Shown here piece by piece: positions 12,268-25,456 of a stretch of 64,000 nucleotides of DNA. The translations under genes and the position numbers were made by a program. The notes beneath the pieces are model-generated. The model worked only from the letters and a program-made list of their open reading frames with translations. It was not told the origin of the DNA and searched no databases. The DNA comes from Parelaphostrongylus tenuis (lineage: Eukaryota; Nematoda; Chromadorea; Rhabditida; Metastrongylidae), in NCBI GenBank assembly GCA_019055375.1, contig JAHQIW010007066.1:248001-312000 (forward strand), in the 5' to 3' direction. Positions within the stretch are counted from its first letter, which is position 1. Each line of letters opens with the position of its first letter.

Positions 12268-14881
12268 GTTATATATATATATATTTATTTATTTAATTAC
12301 TTATTTATTCATTTATGCGCGAGGAAATTACGTGCATGCATTGTTTTTTACGAAAGGCCTAAGTTTCAATGAATGTTTGCACTTATTCTGATCGTATCTA
12401 CTTTAAGTGAGCATTTGACATTCTGGATTTCTTAGATTTACTTCTTACAGTGGATTGTTTCATTTCATAACGCAGGGAGAGCCTTTGCTGCCTCGCTGCC
12501 CACAGTGCACGTGTCTCCTTTGAAATACATAAAGCTCATGTCTCGTTGAACACTCATCGAACTTGACTCTTTCGTTTGTTCTAGCCAATTTCGTATGCTG
12601 AACGCTGTCACAGTTGGTCACGGTAAAGCTTCGCGGTTACTGCACGTACGACGATAACCGCGCATATATAATTACGTTTTCCTGAGTAATCGGGTTTTAT
12701 TTAAGGCGTCCAACACAAGTACAAAGTTGGTTTTCCTGAAATCTGTTAATCAAGAGCTGATAAGCTCAGCACTACTGAAGCAACCGATATAAATCAAAGT
12801 GGTCATATTCGTCAGAAGTTTCGTTTTCGCCTCAATATCTCCCTTCTTTTTCCATCAGTGAAAGCGCATAATAAGACTAAGTGAACTAAGCATGGAGTAA
12901 ATGAGACAAATGTGATTTTCGAATTCTTCTAGACAATTCCTTTCAGCACGTAGTATAATCTAACATAAGCAGGCTAAGTTCTCAAATAAGGGATAAGATG
13001 TACTAGGTAAATTTGCATCATAATATTTTTGAATAATTTATATTTTGATTGCGTAATATGGAATACAATATTCTAACTTCCGCTTACAATCTGTACTTTG
13101 TCATGGTGGGATACGGTGTGGAATACAAATCGAAGAAGTGTTAACATGCATCACAACCAACTTCAGGTGACTTATCAACTCAAGTTTATCTTTTCGGAAT
13201 GTTACATATCCCTTAAGACACCAGCCGAGGAACTTGCTCAGCCTTATTCTCTCTTTTTTGTCAGTGTATAAAAGCTATGAGGTGTGATATTTTGAGGAAA
13301 CCGTACTTGTCGCTGAGCCTAAATTCAAAGGTTGTAGAGTCTTTGTAGAAAAATGCCGTTAACCATCGAGTAGCGAATTTATGTGATCATCAGAGCGCAT
13401 CTGCAGTACAAATTTATGCCGCTCAAAACACACGAACATAATCGAAGACTTCACTTGAAAACGCTTACTTTATGGTTTGCAGAGATAAATGTGCAAAACG
13501 CTCTCCTATTACACCAAACTAACATGTGACCTTTCTTCTTAAAGTGACAACAAACTGATTTTCTACCACATCTCACTTTGTCAAAATCCACGTATAAAAA
13601 ATTATCAAAAGCGTTAATCTAGATTGATTTTTGGAAGCAAAAAATGTCATAAATTATAACGACATGTAAGAGAACGACGAGACAACAGCAGATTATTTGC
13701 TTTTGAATGTGGCTATGTTTTAGTAAATTGTACGCATTCTTGGAAAGCTTTACTCTTTTACAGTTAACAAATCATCGGCTTTGCTTTTGACGAACAAGTA
13801 ATAATTTCTCTAACCTGATATTGTGAGGTACTGTAGGACCATGAAGAACTACCGGATTCCAAATGCCAGCGCGACTCAATAATTCTTCTAGATTAGTTTA
13901 AAAGTCCGAAATCTTCTTCGATATAATGTATTAGATTGTGCAGGATGATGCAAAACGTTAAAATCCCTTAGTTATCCCACGAATTGTTCTTTTTTTCTGA
14001 ATTAACTTGAGCAAGGTTAGAATTTGTCCGTTTCAATTTCGGTGCTAACGTTTCGGTGATTTTACATTCCACAGAGCTCGGACGACATAATGAAAAATTG
14101 CACAAAAAGTTTCCTGTTTTTTCGAAGAGGCATGCGGAAATCAAATGAATTCGAACAGTCTCTATACCAGTCAACCCGATAGCGATATGCATCGTAGCTT
14201 TCTCACAATTCCAGCTCCCTTCAGATTGTTGAGTGAACAACTTCGATCTTTATAAAGCAAGTGTTTAGATTTTTTCATAAGTAGAACGAAAACCTCTTAT
14301 AAAATGCAAAATTCAGTTACAAACAGCAGAAAAATGTTGCAGTGTAGAATACGCGTTAAGATTATCCTATCAACTATCGAACAGATTAATAGACAGTACT
14401 AAAATCGTGTATTATGGCTGCGCGATAGTCTTAGTTACTCTGAAAAACATTTGGAGCATTACAATCCTTCGTTCATGCCGTTTAATTTGTTGTTTTTTAG
14501 AATCAGTTGGTTATGATAGTCCACCATGCAGTGGTGGTCGAAAAACCTAACTTTTACTCAAGATTATGCACAACATAAATCGGGATTTTCAGATCTGAAC
14601 TTCACGTTTATCATCCCCGCTAATGAGAAGCATTGAAATCACTAGAAAGGGCCGCTTTTATGGAAAATTATTGCACTTCAGACTATACGGTTGATGGCGT
14701 AATTTCGCAAAATGATTATACCAAGCGACTGATCTCGCCAAGGGTTGTAAACTTTGTGCGACGTCTTTGTGACTGTTATTCCAATAAGTTGTTGTGAACA
14801 TGCAAATTCATTTGCCATTTTACTCTTCTATTCAACAACTTTCTTCAGTATCGCGCTAATTTAACTAATAAGAGACTGACA
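12268..14881. other. Upstream spacer of the srx gene
   Basis: A short TATTTATT-type low-complexity run lies at 12270-12316. Otherwise no exon, repeat shared with the window or clear promoter motif was recognised. A minus-strand open stretch at 13968-14240 has no supporting context. Confidence 0.4.
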
Positions 14882-14891
14882 CGTTTTCCAG
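14882..14891 (+). promoter_or_regulatory. Candidate trans-splice (or 5' exon) acceptor
   Basis: A CGTTTTCCAG acceptor sits directly against the start codon of the srx gene. The minus-strand paralogue has the same arrangement at its ATG (42,735-42,744). In nematodes an acceptor with no upstream coding exon is the usual mark of spliced-leader addition. A short untranslated cis-spliced first exon is the alternative. Confidence 0.5.
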
Positions 14892-17800
14892 ATGACGAAT
14901 TTCTCGTCTACTCCGATTTACGTTCACGAAGAGAACATTGCGGTGTCTGCGATCATGGCCGTGGTGAGTCTTAAGTTCTTTCTAAGTATTGTCCATATCG
15001 TTCAGCCTGTACATAGCTTTACTCCATTATTATCGTTAGATTAAATGCGACATATGCCTATTTCCTATGCAATTCTGTTAATGTCCATATCAATTAACGC
15101 TTAATGGAGAGGCAAGAGATTAGTGATAAATGACTGCAAATAGTAGGCGCACTGCGTCTGTTTATGGAATGTCGAAGCATGTTACCTGTTCACTGCTTAA
15201 GTCGAAAACTGAGTTTTACTTAATGTCCTTCTTGGACAACAATCAATGTACGGCTTCCAGGTAGGACTGTTCGGTTTGGCCTCAAATGGCTCTGCTATAC
15301 TAGCAATACGATACAATCCGGCATTGCGAAATTCGTTTGGCCTGCTGTGCTTCTCTCACAGCATCGCCAACATGGGTTTTCTACTTATCTTCACCTTTTG
15401 GAGTGCACCTGTTACTCTCTTGTGAGGCTTAAGAGTTTGCGATTGCTGAAAATTCTCACAATTATCTAACCAGTCGCTTTGGAAGTGGTTCTTCTGCAAA
15501 GCTTGCATTGGTTACATCAGTTTAGTCTTCTTTGCAAATTATGATAGAACTGATAGTTCAACTAGTTTTTGATATTGGTAGCCTAATAAGCCAAAAAAAA
15601 AACAACGGCGAAAATAGTACAACAGCATTCAAGAAATTCCCTGCCATGTCGAGGTAGCAAATTTGAAATACAGAGTGGAACTCGAGAGTAAGTTTGATTA
15701 GGGTTTCTTTTCTCTCAATACAACTGCTGCTATTAAACGAGGTTACTATTGTTTCTAGCTAAAAGCTTTGTTTGTAAAATAATGAATACTCATTTTTGTA
15801 GTGATCGCAATCATCAAGCATAAATCTAGTCATGATTACAAGATATAGAACATTTATTCGCAGAAATTGAGAAAATTCAAACGGCGCATTATTGGCGTTG
15901 TTTATAAACAAAAGAGTGGTTACTACTGAAAATGAAAATATTTGGATAAAGATTTTAAATATTTAAGTGAAACAAGAATCTCATACTTTTCAGTGAAAGC
16001 GAAATATCTGTGGAGCTAACAGGTAAGGTGTTTGGTTTGGTGACTCTCATGATGTGGAACGTGGGCGTCTATTCTCACCTCGGAATCGCCCTGAACAGAG
16101 TGATCGCCATAGCGGTGCCTCTGCGAGCTTCCTCGGTGATAACTGTAAAAAATACCGCTTTCGTCGTTTTAGTCTGCTGGATGCTCGGTCTCATCCATAT
16201 AGCACCTATTATTTGTAGTGAGTTGTGATATTTTTGTCCATTGATCTTGATTATCGTAATTCGATAGGCTTTGGAAAAATGATCAATATTTTCTCATAGT
16301 ATTAGGCATGAACGAGGATGAAATCAAGATAACTTGCTCATCAGGAACGGATTGATTCGAGTCGGAATTCTACAGGTGGTTGCCCTAACTATGTGACTTT
16401 TGCTGTTGTAACGAGCCAAATCCACTGTCGGTAAAGTGCTGCACTAAAGAAGAGCACCCTTTTGACAGATGTTACTTATCCCAGACGGATTCTGATCTAA
16501 TGACGCTACCTGAAATGTTCTGTTGTTTAACAGCAGTAGATGGTACAGCAATTGGTCACGTATTGACTGATACGCAGTGTATCGTAGCCATATGGTGCCT
16601 GCTAATACATGACCGACTAATACAAGAGACTTTGGCTCTAAACTCCGATATTATTGAATGGTAGCGGTAGGCCACCCTTCGTTTTCCAAGAACTGCACCG
16701 CCGAAAGAAGGCTTTCATTCAAGAAGAGCTAATTCTCACACATTTGACCCTACACGACAACGAGCACATTTATTACGACATCTAGCTACTGTTGACTGTC
16801 CTTTTGTTTGATGTGACTCTTAAGAACACGAAGGCGTCTAGAGGATTTAACACATTTCATGCCAACCTAATCTTTGCTCAACAACTTGAGAAAATATTTT
16901 TGCTGCTACCCAGATTCATAGTAATCAAAGACAAACAGAGTCACACTCATTGTAATATCATGATGGCACACACGCTAAATTATGCGTTTGTTTTTTAAAA
17001 AAGTAGTCATTGAGCAACGCGATGAGAGTGAATCTTTACAAAAGGAAGATATAATTGTTTCAGTTCAATATGCCTGTAATCATTTTTTGAGCCACGTATG
17101 GTGTCATTTATAGCGCAACTTACAGAGCCCGATACACGTGTTTTGACCTTTAAAATCTCATCAGTCGGGCGGAACCTTTCGTCTTTTTGCCAGTCCTTTC
17201 TGAGAAGCCAACCCCATACTAAGAGTAGGCGACGACGAAGATTTTACACGTTCATTTGAGTAAAACTATCACTGAATGGACAAGGGTGTACACTTGATTG
17301 CTCTCGGCTGTATCGTTAATATATTATGTCTTTCGTTTTGAGTGTTTTCTCAATACTACGCTCAAATTGTTATGCCTGATAATCATTTTTTAAGCCGCGC
17401 GTGATTATCAGGCTTACTGAAATTCAAGCGTGTTCTTAAGAAAATACTTGAAACAAAAGGTATAATTTAGTTCGATCAACTGACATAGCTTTCACTATTG
17501 CTTTGCTCCTTTAGCCCAAAATTACGAAGATAAATCGATGTATGATATCGGCTTATTGTATTCAGCCAGATACATCTGATATCATCTTGCCAGTACTGCA
17601 GTAATATTGGACTTGACTGACTGGTTGAGTGCAATCTGTGCGTATTGTAGGACATCTCGAACTACTGGATCAAATGCACCATCTCTTTCCTAACAGACAT
17701 GATAATGGTTATAGCCACTTGCAACGACTGAGCACTTCTAACAAAGTTCAAAATAACCACTTACAAACAATTTCCTTAGCAATTCATTCTAGACCGCAAT

Positions 17801-20783
17801 CAGTTCTGTCGAGTCATAGATTATGTGTGACTCAAATTCAAGCATTTTTCAGTATCACTAGTAAATTGTGCACGAAGTCATGCCTTTTGGTTTTTTGAAA
17901 TAAAATCTGCAATGAAACTGCATGTTTTTTGGTATCTTTCATTTACGCATTTTCTTGCAAACATTTTGCATAAGCGAACTTGTATACAAATTGCCTATAC
18001 CTTCTGAAGATGGAGTTGTCTTGAGGACAAATCCGCTTTCTACTCGTCCATGAATGACACATGGGGAAAACGCTAGTGAAACGGTGCGTAAAATTAATGG
18101 AGCTTGGGGTGATGATGTGGTTGCAGAAAAGACGACTGGGATGTGATTCGCAAACTTTAAAGCTAAGGAATCGAGGTCTCTAGAGAATCCTTTGATTATC
18201 AGTCTCGCCTTTTTTTGCAGCAAAATATTGCAAAAATCGCATTGAAAACCAATTTTTTATCTAACTTATTGTGTACAAACTTTTAATGTCTAATCCACAT
18301 TATAGTGAATTTTCTTTCAGTTGAAAGCTGTTTCTTCTTTTTCAATACAATAAAGTGGACATGGATGTTCTCCAATGTAACATGCGCTCAAGTCATGGAC
18401 GTCTACATAGAGTTCTATACAAAACTGGGCGTTCTGGTCCTCATCTTTCTACTCGACTGCACCACGTTAATCTGCCTTAGACTCAAGCGCGCGGTTAGTA
18501 TTCAATGAATATGTTATTTTGAAAATACTACGCTCAAATTTTAATATAACGTTAATTATTTTTTTGAGCCACGCATATGGTCTGTTATAAATACTTGTGC
18601 AGCCCGATACATGTGTTTCGGTCTTAGCAGCCTTTGCTAGTCGAACAGACTCTTTGTCTTTAGCCAATGCTCTCGGGGAACCTAACTGCCTACATAAGAG
18701 CATTGGCTAAAGACGAAGGGCCTGCCCGAGTGACAAGTTTGCTAAGGCCGAAACACGTGTATTGGGCTGCACAATTGCTCATAACAGACCATATGCATGG
18801 CTCAAAGAATAATTGACAGGCTAACTCGTATAGGATCACATGTTCAATGGACAGTTCTTCTCCAGTGTCATAAACAGCGTCAAATATATTAGATGACGTT
18901 TTCCCTTCGAAGTAGGACGTGGACTAAGTACCTAATACTTCTTGTGTGCATGATCAGGCCCTCTTTAGAGTGCAACTTAACGTGCATTATAAGCGCGGAT
19001 AAATATTGAAGACACAATATAATTCAGTTACGTTTTCGGAGATTTATGTGGTCTGGAAAAGACCTAAAATTTCACCAGCCTTACCAAATTAGTCCAGAAG
19101 AATGCCGTAATAGAAGCTCTACTGTATCAGGGAAACGAGACCCAATACTGTGCTTATCTTTTTCAAAACTCACATATACCTTGCTAAGCTGTGACCATGG
19201 ATGTTGTATATTGAAAGTAGCTAGTCGGTGCTCCTCAAAGGAACAGAGAGGTACACATTTGTTGGAGGTGACTGCTGGCCACCTCTTAGTTTACCTGTCC
19301 CGCTCATGATTGTTGGCGTTTAGCTAATTTTATAGTAAGAAAGAATACGCCAAATACGAAGAACGGAAACATGAATTGTGTCTGTTGAATTTGCGTCTAA
19401 CTGTAAAATATATGGTCTCTTTGCTGCGCGTTTGGTTTTCTCCATATGTTATCTGGGTGAGCTCCATGTGGCTTTGCAATCACTTAGCTACAAATCCCTT
19501 TATTAAGGTGGCTCGTGGATTACATCATGAATTTTTTTATGTAAATGCGGCAACAAGGTATCAGATATAAAAATTTTGTGATGGAGATTTGTAAATTTAT
19601 GGCTTAAGAGCATGCAGTCTCACAAACGTGATGATTCTTGCACAGATGCTGCTCAACGAAAGAGACAGAAAATGGAAATCCGTTTCTTCAAGCAGGTAAA
19701 CGCTCAGTTGACCATGAATGTAGTCTATTAATCCAAGAATTTCGCCAAACTTCATGAATTTAGTGTTTCATATTGAATGATTGGTTACAGGCATTGTGTG
19801 AAAATGCGGTATTTATTTTTCAACATATTAGCTCTCATAGTATTCGTCCCGAAAATCATTGGGCTGTCTTCTTCAGTGGCACATTTCAGTGGGAGTTATG
19901 CCATGCACTAGATGGGTAGGTATTATTTCACTTATACTAAACTTTCCGTATAGTTAGATTTGGCCGGTGTACGTTGTGACACGCAGAATATTCGAGCGCA
20001 AATAGAGATCGGAGCAATTTGACATAAAAGGTTTTTGCTTTCCCCAACCAACTGTTGAAGTATGGGCTATCTATTCGAATTTAATGAGAATTGCTGGAAA
20101 TTAATGAATGTATACCGGTTTGTACAAAGGCCATTGATCTCTGCCGACGTATGAAGTCACTTCTGGCAACCTTCCAGGCAAGTCGAGTGCTATTGTGCTA
20201 ATTCTCTGAAGAATGGAAGGATTAGTAGCTCTGGATGCATTATAAACCCGACGATTAGGAGATTGCTGAAGACTACACCTGAAGGCTGAGCTACCCACTC
20301 TTCTGTTCATAAGAGTATAATGGAAGCAGTAGAGTTTTAATCACACCAGCTTCTCTGGAAGACTCCTGAACTTATCTTAGAGCTCAAATATAGCTGGTGC
20401 ACATCGGGCGTGAAGGGTCCTTGTTCAAGTTCGTAATAGCGAAAAAAGATTTTATTTCATTCAAGTCAGAATCATATTCGTGATGTTAACTTTGTTTAGT
20501 TCGAAATGTATATTTTACAGCCTTATTGTTATTTTGTTCCACTTCCGTTTCTCTCATCTCGGTATGAAAACGTCGCCTACAAAGCACACCGTGGTATGTA
20601 TCCCCATCGCCCTTTTTACGTTTGGCTACGAAGATTCCCTAACTCAGATTTGTTATCGCTCATATTATCAGAGTCTTTTCATTTCAGACCGTTCAAAACG
20701 TGGCAACCACTCATCAGTTAACGGTCAATCAAAAAAGAAAAACAGCTGTCAATGGATGCAACATTACGGCGGTGAACGCATAA
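14892..20783 (+). CDS. Srx-like chemoreceptor (7TM GPCR), complete
   Basis: Eight exons join in phase to 333 codons: 14892-14963, 15261-15421, 15994-16217, 18321-18493, 19618-19695, 19791-19915, 20521-20593, 20688-20783 (TAA). All introns are GT..AG. The N-terminus has an NFSS glycosylation sequon. Hydrophobic segments follow at about residues 18-40, 47-77 ([15 protein letters not shown]), 82-112 with a GIALNRVIAIAVPLR motif at the end of TM3, 126-147, and 175-208 ([18 protein letters not shown]). A basic third loop ([14 protein letters not shown]) precedes TM6, and TM7 (NHWAVFFSGTFQWE) runs into HALDG. This layout, the loop and the HALDG region fit the nematode serpentine receptor class X family, which are sensory-neuron GPCRs; the ligand is unknown. 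The family assignment is from memory of its motifs. The equal exon lengths in the paralogue at 42,734-36,074 support the model strongly. Introns 3 and 4 hold MITE-like hairpins. Confidence 0.8.
17085..17420 (+). mobile_element. MITE arm fragments in intron 3
   Basis: Two partial copies of the arm of the hairpin element at 18540-18825. One (17085-17165) has a TTTTTTGAGCCACG start and a CCCGATACACGTGTTTTGACC block. The other (17355-17420) has TACGCTCAAATTGTTATG and ATCATTTTTTAAGCCGCGCG. Neither has a matching opposite arm. Confidence 0.6.
18540..18825. mobile_element. MITE-like hairpin, arms ~130 bp
   Basis: The two halves are inverted copies of each other. The left arm runs from an ATTATTTTTTTGAGCCACGC block through CATATGGTCTGTTAT, GCAGCCCGATACATGTGTTTCGG and a TCTTTAGCCAATGCTCT block. 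The right arm repeats these in reverse complement. It lies in intron 4 of the srx gene. There is no coding capacity, so it would depend on a transposase supplied elsewhere. Related elements lie at 57246-57440 and, as single arms, at 17085, 17355 and 21975. Confidence 0.8.
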
Positions 20784-22634
20784 ACTGAATGACATATACT
20801 TATTTCATGTTTGCTTGCTAATTTCTTAACCGCCGATAAAAAACTAAATTCGTTTCTAAAAGTCTAAAAGGATAAACTGATAAAGTTTAGACATGGAGAC
20901 ATATTTGAGTTATGCACCACGCCAATGCCTTTATTAAGCACTTGTTCACCACATATTTCATGGCGGATGTTGTCTATATTACTACTCAGTTTGCGCCACT
21001 TATCATGCCAAGACGCCGCAAGTTTAAAGTCACTGAGAGAAAGCCATGTTTACAAACATCGAACCAAAACGCCAGAGTGTATTCGAGTAGGTCAGGTGAA
21101 ACTGCGAACTTACCTCCGAACTTTCAGAAGTAGCTAAGCAGTAATGAAAGGGTATCGTGATACGAAACAACATTTGTGGCCGACTCCGTAAAGATTGGCG
21201 AACCCATTCCAAATCCTACCGAATACTACTATTGCACTCTGACGCCCAGACGGAACACTTACAGCTTCATGCCATAAAATGTGAGACTGCATAATCTAAT
21301 TGCGCCTTGAATCTAAAAATAGACTGCATAACTTAAGTTTTTAAGAGAAAATGGAAAACTATGGATTTCACATACAAGTGATTTCTCTTGTCTTTTATGG
21401 CACAGAAAACTAGCAATATGATATAATCCGGTTGCACGGAGCCATTGTTGTGCCTCTCGCATAATATTGCTAACATGTGTATTCTATCCTTCCTGGCTTT
21501 CTGGACGACACCGATGGTGCTTTATTTTTTAATTTGTAGATCTGTGCTTAGCCACCCAAAATGGTACAACAAATATGGAAATGGTGTTTCCAGCAGTTCG
21601 AAGTCAGCTGACCTCAATAAAGCCAATTATGTACTTTCATTACTTTTATAGTCACCTTGAAAAAATGATTAGTCAGAGATGCATGAAACAGTTGATTATG
21701 TGTGTCAAAGTCATGGCACACGTAGTACTCGCAAAGCTACACATTGAGCAATTGTGACAATGTTCAAACTCAGTCGGCGAGTGCGAGGAGTTCACAGTGA
21801 CACTTCGTCACAGTTTTATGAATCTTTCATGAAAAGCTTCAAATACGCTGTTGAGACTGAGAATAATTAGTTTATATCCACTTACTGCTCCATACTGCCA
21901 CAGCGTATCATTCCAATTTGTTAATCAAGCCAGTAACGGTATGAGATATATATAATCTGACAACATTTCAAAACTTTCATGAGTTTTGCTATGACACTTA
22001 TATAGTGCTAAGCGTATTGTATGTTTCGGCTTTTCAGCCTCATCATTAGCGAAAAAACATCCTTCCTTATATTGCATGCTCAAGGTGATAAGATCACTCG
22101 TGTGCACCGAGCAACTCAAGGGAACAGTGTCGATATGCATCTTGAAACTTCTCGGTAAACTGACTAATCATGAATGACACTGAAAACATCATATTTTTAT
22201 TGATGCATTTTGATTTGTTGTTTGTTGGAGTAAGTTAGTTACGAGCCTCTTGCTATGTAGTGCGGTGACTAAACTCATTACTTTCGGGATAACGCCTGCA
22301 GCACGAATCTGATAATTGGAATCAACTCCCAGATTAACAATCTTCACCTATGAGACGGCCTTTAAACTACTGGAGGACATGGCGTGAAGGATTCAAAGCG
22401 TGGAAAATTTTGGTATTTCAGGCCGTAGACAGTTATGTCAAATGTATATTTCGAAATAAATTATGCCAAACGACTGATGTGAAAACGAGGTCAAGTACTT
22501 TATGTGAAAGTTTTATAATTGTTTCTCAAACAAGTGGCTAAGAGCATGAGATTGGTGCCTGCCGTTTATCTCTTGTACCACCACCGCTGCCGGCCCTAAA
22601 ATTTTCATCAATAGGAAACCGATTTGTTTTTCAA
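20784..22634. other. Spacer between srx copies
   Basis: Holds the srx exon relic at 21409-21515 and a single MITE-like arm at about 21975-22075 (ATGTTTCGGCTTTTCAGCC). No other gene was recognised. Confidence 0.45.
21409..21515 (+). pseudogene. Isolated srx exon-2 relic
   Basis: The stretch aligns with exon 2 of the srx gene at 15300-15411: a CTAGCAATA-GATA-AATCCGG start, a CTC-CA-ATTGCTAACATG block and a CTGGACGACACC end. It has small indels and lacks the 5' third of the exon. No other exon of this copy was found, so it is the remnant of a further receptor duplicate. Confidence 0.75.
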
Positions 22635-22844
22635 GTGCCGAGCCTCTCGTCCACTCCCATGTACGTTCAGGCAGAGAATATTGTAGTGTCAGTTATCATA
22701 ATAGCAGTAACTCTTACGCTGTCCTTTTTATAAATTATACTTTTTGAAAATTGGCTTCTTAGGAACTTCAAATGTTCATTCCCTAAGACTGAGCATTTGC
22801 ATCACTTTACTTCAGAGCTTTCATCATGATTAAAAGTGAGATGT

Positions 22845-23125
22845 GCAATACTCCGAAATTCCAGCATTTTTACTGCTTTTTCCTCAGTGCTATGATGTTC
22901 ATATATGCATGAGAGAATTGAGTGGTGAGCAAAAACAAGGCCTCAGGCGGGAATCGAACCCGCGTTTCATCTATACCGGTGACGCGTGCTACACCACTAC
23001 ACCCCCGAGGCACATTTGCTCCACCACTCATTCTTCAACATTTCTATGTTATCTATCAGCTATCAACTTTTGACAGATTTAGTCGGGTATGCGATTTCGC
23101 TTCATAATTCCAGTTGTGCTGACAG
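22845..23125 (-). mobile_element. Foldback element with tRNA-like core, copy A
   Basis: The core at 22940-23011, read on the minus strand, is 72 nt long. It has a 7-bp acceptor-like stem (GCCTCGG/CTGAGGC), a GTGTAGTGGTGTAGCAC D-arm-like part and a perfect GCGGG-TTCGATT-CCCGC T arm. The anticodon arm is imperfect and position 33 is not T, so it is unlikely to be a working tRNA. The flanks carry an imperfect inverted repeat (GAGTGGTGAGC / CTCCACCACTC). The same core recurs at 25172 and 25457. Confidence 0.65.
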
Positions 23126-23129
23126 CCAT

Positions 23130-23290
23130 TCGGAATTCTAGTATTTTTACTGTTTTCGCAGTGTTACGATGTTACATATATACCTAAGAGAATTGAGTGC
23201 TGAGCAAAAACACGAGTTCGATTCCCACCTGAGGCCGCCTCTTCGCTCACCACTCAATTCTCTTACGTATATAAGTAACATCTGCCGTAT
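23130..23290. mobile_element. Near-perfect hairpin, decayed tRNA-like core
   Basis: The left part (TTACATATATACCTAAGAG, AATTGAGTGCTGAGC) and the right part (GCTCACCACTCAATT, CTCTTACGTATATAAGTAA) are inverted copies. A remnant of the tRNA-like core (GAGTTCGATTCCCACCTGAGG) remains between them. This links the hairpin to the elements at 22845 and 25075. Confidence 0.7.
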
Positions 23291-25074
23291 TTCCATACAA
23301 CACTCTTAATGTACACATTTTTTAATCACTTGCGAAGAGAAAAGAGTTTATAGTGCTAGCGTCAAGAAGAAAATTCTGAAAAATTCATAAAAATATGCTT
23401 TAATGAAAAACAGCAACAACTGTTTTTCAATGTCTGTGACTTTCTGCAACCATTCTACAAGATTCCCGATTTGTTCGAAATACCATTCCGGCTCCTTTGA
23501 ATCGAATAACTCTTGACATGTTTCTTCAACTTCAAAAAAACATATCATACTTCGATAGGCATTGTAGAGCTGAAATTAAAGATCTAAATAAGTATAACAG
23601 AACCATCAATAAAAAACGACAAAAAGATATCAAAAAATGAATCGTTTGAAAATTTTCCACAACTCTTTTTTAACCTCATAATAAATCATTGCAAAAGGTA
23701 TCGGGCCATGTCCGTCTATGGAATCTGAAAACACGAAGCCTATTCATTGCTCCTTTCAGAAATTGGGCTGTGCAGTTTGTCCTTTATATTGGACGGAAGG
23801 AAAAGTATAACATTCAGGTAGGAGTTTTTGGCTTGATCCCGAGTGCCACTTCTATGATGGCAGTGCGATACAATCCGGCATTGCGGAATTCGTTTGGCTT
23901 GCTATGCTTCTCTGACAGAATTGTAAATATGCGTATTCTACTGGTCTTCGTCTTCTGAACTACACACGTGACATTTTTGTAAGGCGTGAGGATTTATGGC
24001 TATCGTAAAACTGTTTTAATTATTTGTAACCAGTAATAGGAGCCCTTTCACTCTGAACTATCAATTTCTCTTTATCTCTTACTTTTCTTATTAGTCGAAA
24101 AACTCATAGACTTATAACAAAATGTATAATCAAGTGACTAGGAAGTGATTAATGATTCAAACATAAAAATAATTTTGTAGAAATTCCGCAATGCAAATAA
24201 AAAAGAAAACCTCATCACTTGCAGTGAAAGTGTGATATCGGTAGAACTCATGGGTAAACTCTTCAGTTTGAAGAGTATTGTGCTGCAGAATGTGGGTGTC
24301 TACACCTTGCCATCTCCCTGCACGCACTGATTGCCATAGCGTTACCTCTACGAGGTTCTTTTTTATTGACTGTAAAGGATACCGCTTTCATCGTCTTGAT
24401 CTGCTGAATCCTCGGCTTCTTACATATAGTGCCACAATTTTAAAGTGAGTTTTCACGTTTACGCAGTTTACTATTGACAACTGACTTCCATTAGAATTCG
24501 GGAACAATAATTGATATTCAAAAACAGTCATTCTGGTGGCGTTCTAACGCCCTCGTGCTCATCAAAACCTCACTGATTCGTCTGGGACGCCTAGATGCTT
24601 GTCCTCGCAATGTGGGTGCATGTTTTGGAACGGAATTAAGTTTAGTGAGATGGAGTATCGCTCGAAAAATGGATTCCATCTGGCAGTACCCTTTCTTGCA
24701 GGACAGTTGCCTAAATATTGTCGTCATCCATAATGATGCGCTTCTTGACAGCAGGAGATCTAGTTGTAGTCGGTCATATATTAGCTTGTACACAGCGAAG
24801 TCAGCTCATGTGCTTACTATTTACCCGCCAATAAACTGCCAAATGCTAAAGGATGTTTCGGTGCTAATACCAGATTATATTGGATGACAGTAGTGCAATA
24901 ATACGCCTTTCATAAAATCGAACTATAGAGAAAATCTGTCAATTGGGCGAAAATCGTTCTCTTAGATTTCATTCGATCCAAAGACAAGTGGACTTATCGC
25001 AATATCAACCAGCTATTGACTCTCATCTCTGTTCAACCTGACTTCAAGAATAATGAGAATGTCGAAACGTTAAT

Positions 25075-25440
25075 CAAATATTCGGAATTTCTAGTTGTTC
25101 TACTGCCTTTTTTTGCAGCGTTATGATGTTTCAGATATACCTGAGAGAATTTAGTGGCGGACCAAATTACGACCTCAGACGGGAGTCGAACCCGCGTTTC
25201 ATCCATACCGGGGCCGCGTCTAATCACTACACCATATAGGTAAATTCGCTCGACCATTCTTCAAGGTATATGTGAAACATTATAACACTGCGAAAAAAGC
25301 AGTAAAAACACTGAAAATTTTGATCATTACTTATCACAATAGCTGTCAGCTCAGCTGGATTTATAAAGTGAAATCGCGTACCCGACCAAACCTGTTGAAG
25401 GTTGGTGGCTGACAGCTATCATAGAGATTTTGAGAATGAG
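25075..25440 (-). mobile_element. Foldback element with tRNA-like core, copy B
   Basis: Inverted repeats at about 25083-25150 and 25257-25320 share a TTTTTTGCAGCGTTATGATG-type arm and enclose a tRNA-like core at 25172-25240. On the minus strand the core has GGTGTAGTGATTAGACGCG, a CCCCGGTATGGATGAAACGC middle and a CGGGTTCGACTCCCGT T arm. To the right, a segment in inverse order to 23050-23130 (GCGTACCCGACC; GCTGACAGC) suggests that larger units have recombined. Confidence 0.65.
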
Positions 25441-25456
25441 TGTTGGCGTAAATGTA

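Noticed and set aside
13968..14240. 90-codon minus-strand frame upstream of the srx gene
   Set aside because: No known motif, no splice partners and no paralogous counterpart near the other srx copies.
22940..23011. Functional tRNA gene on the minus strand
   Set aside because: Acceptor and T arms are good, but the anticodon stem is mismatched and the base before the anticodon is not T. The unit recurs in diverged copies within a repeat.
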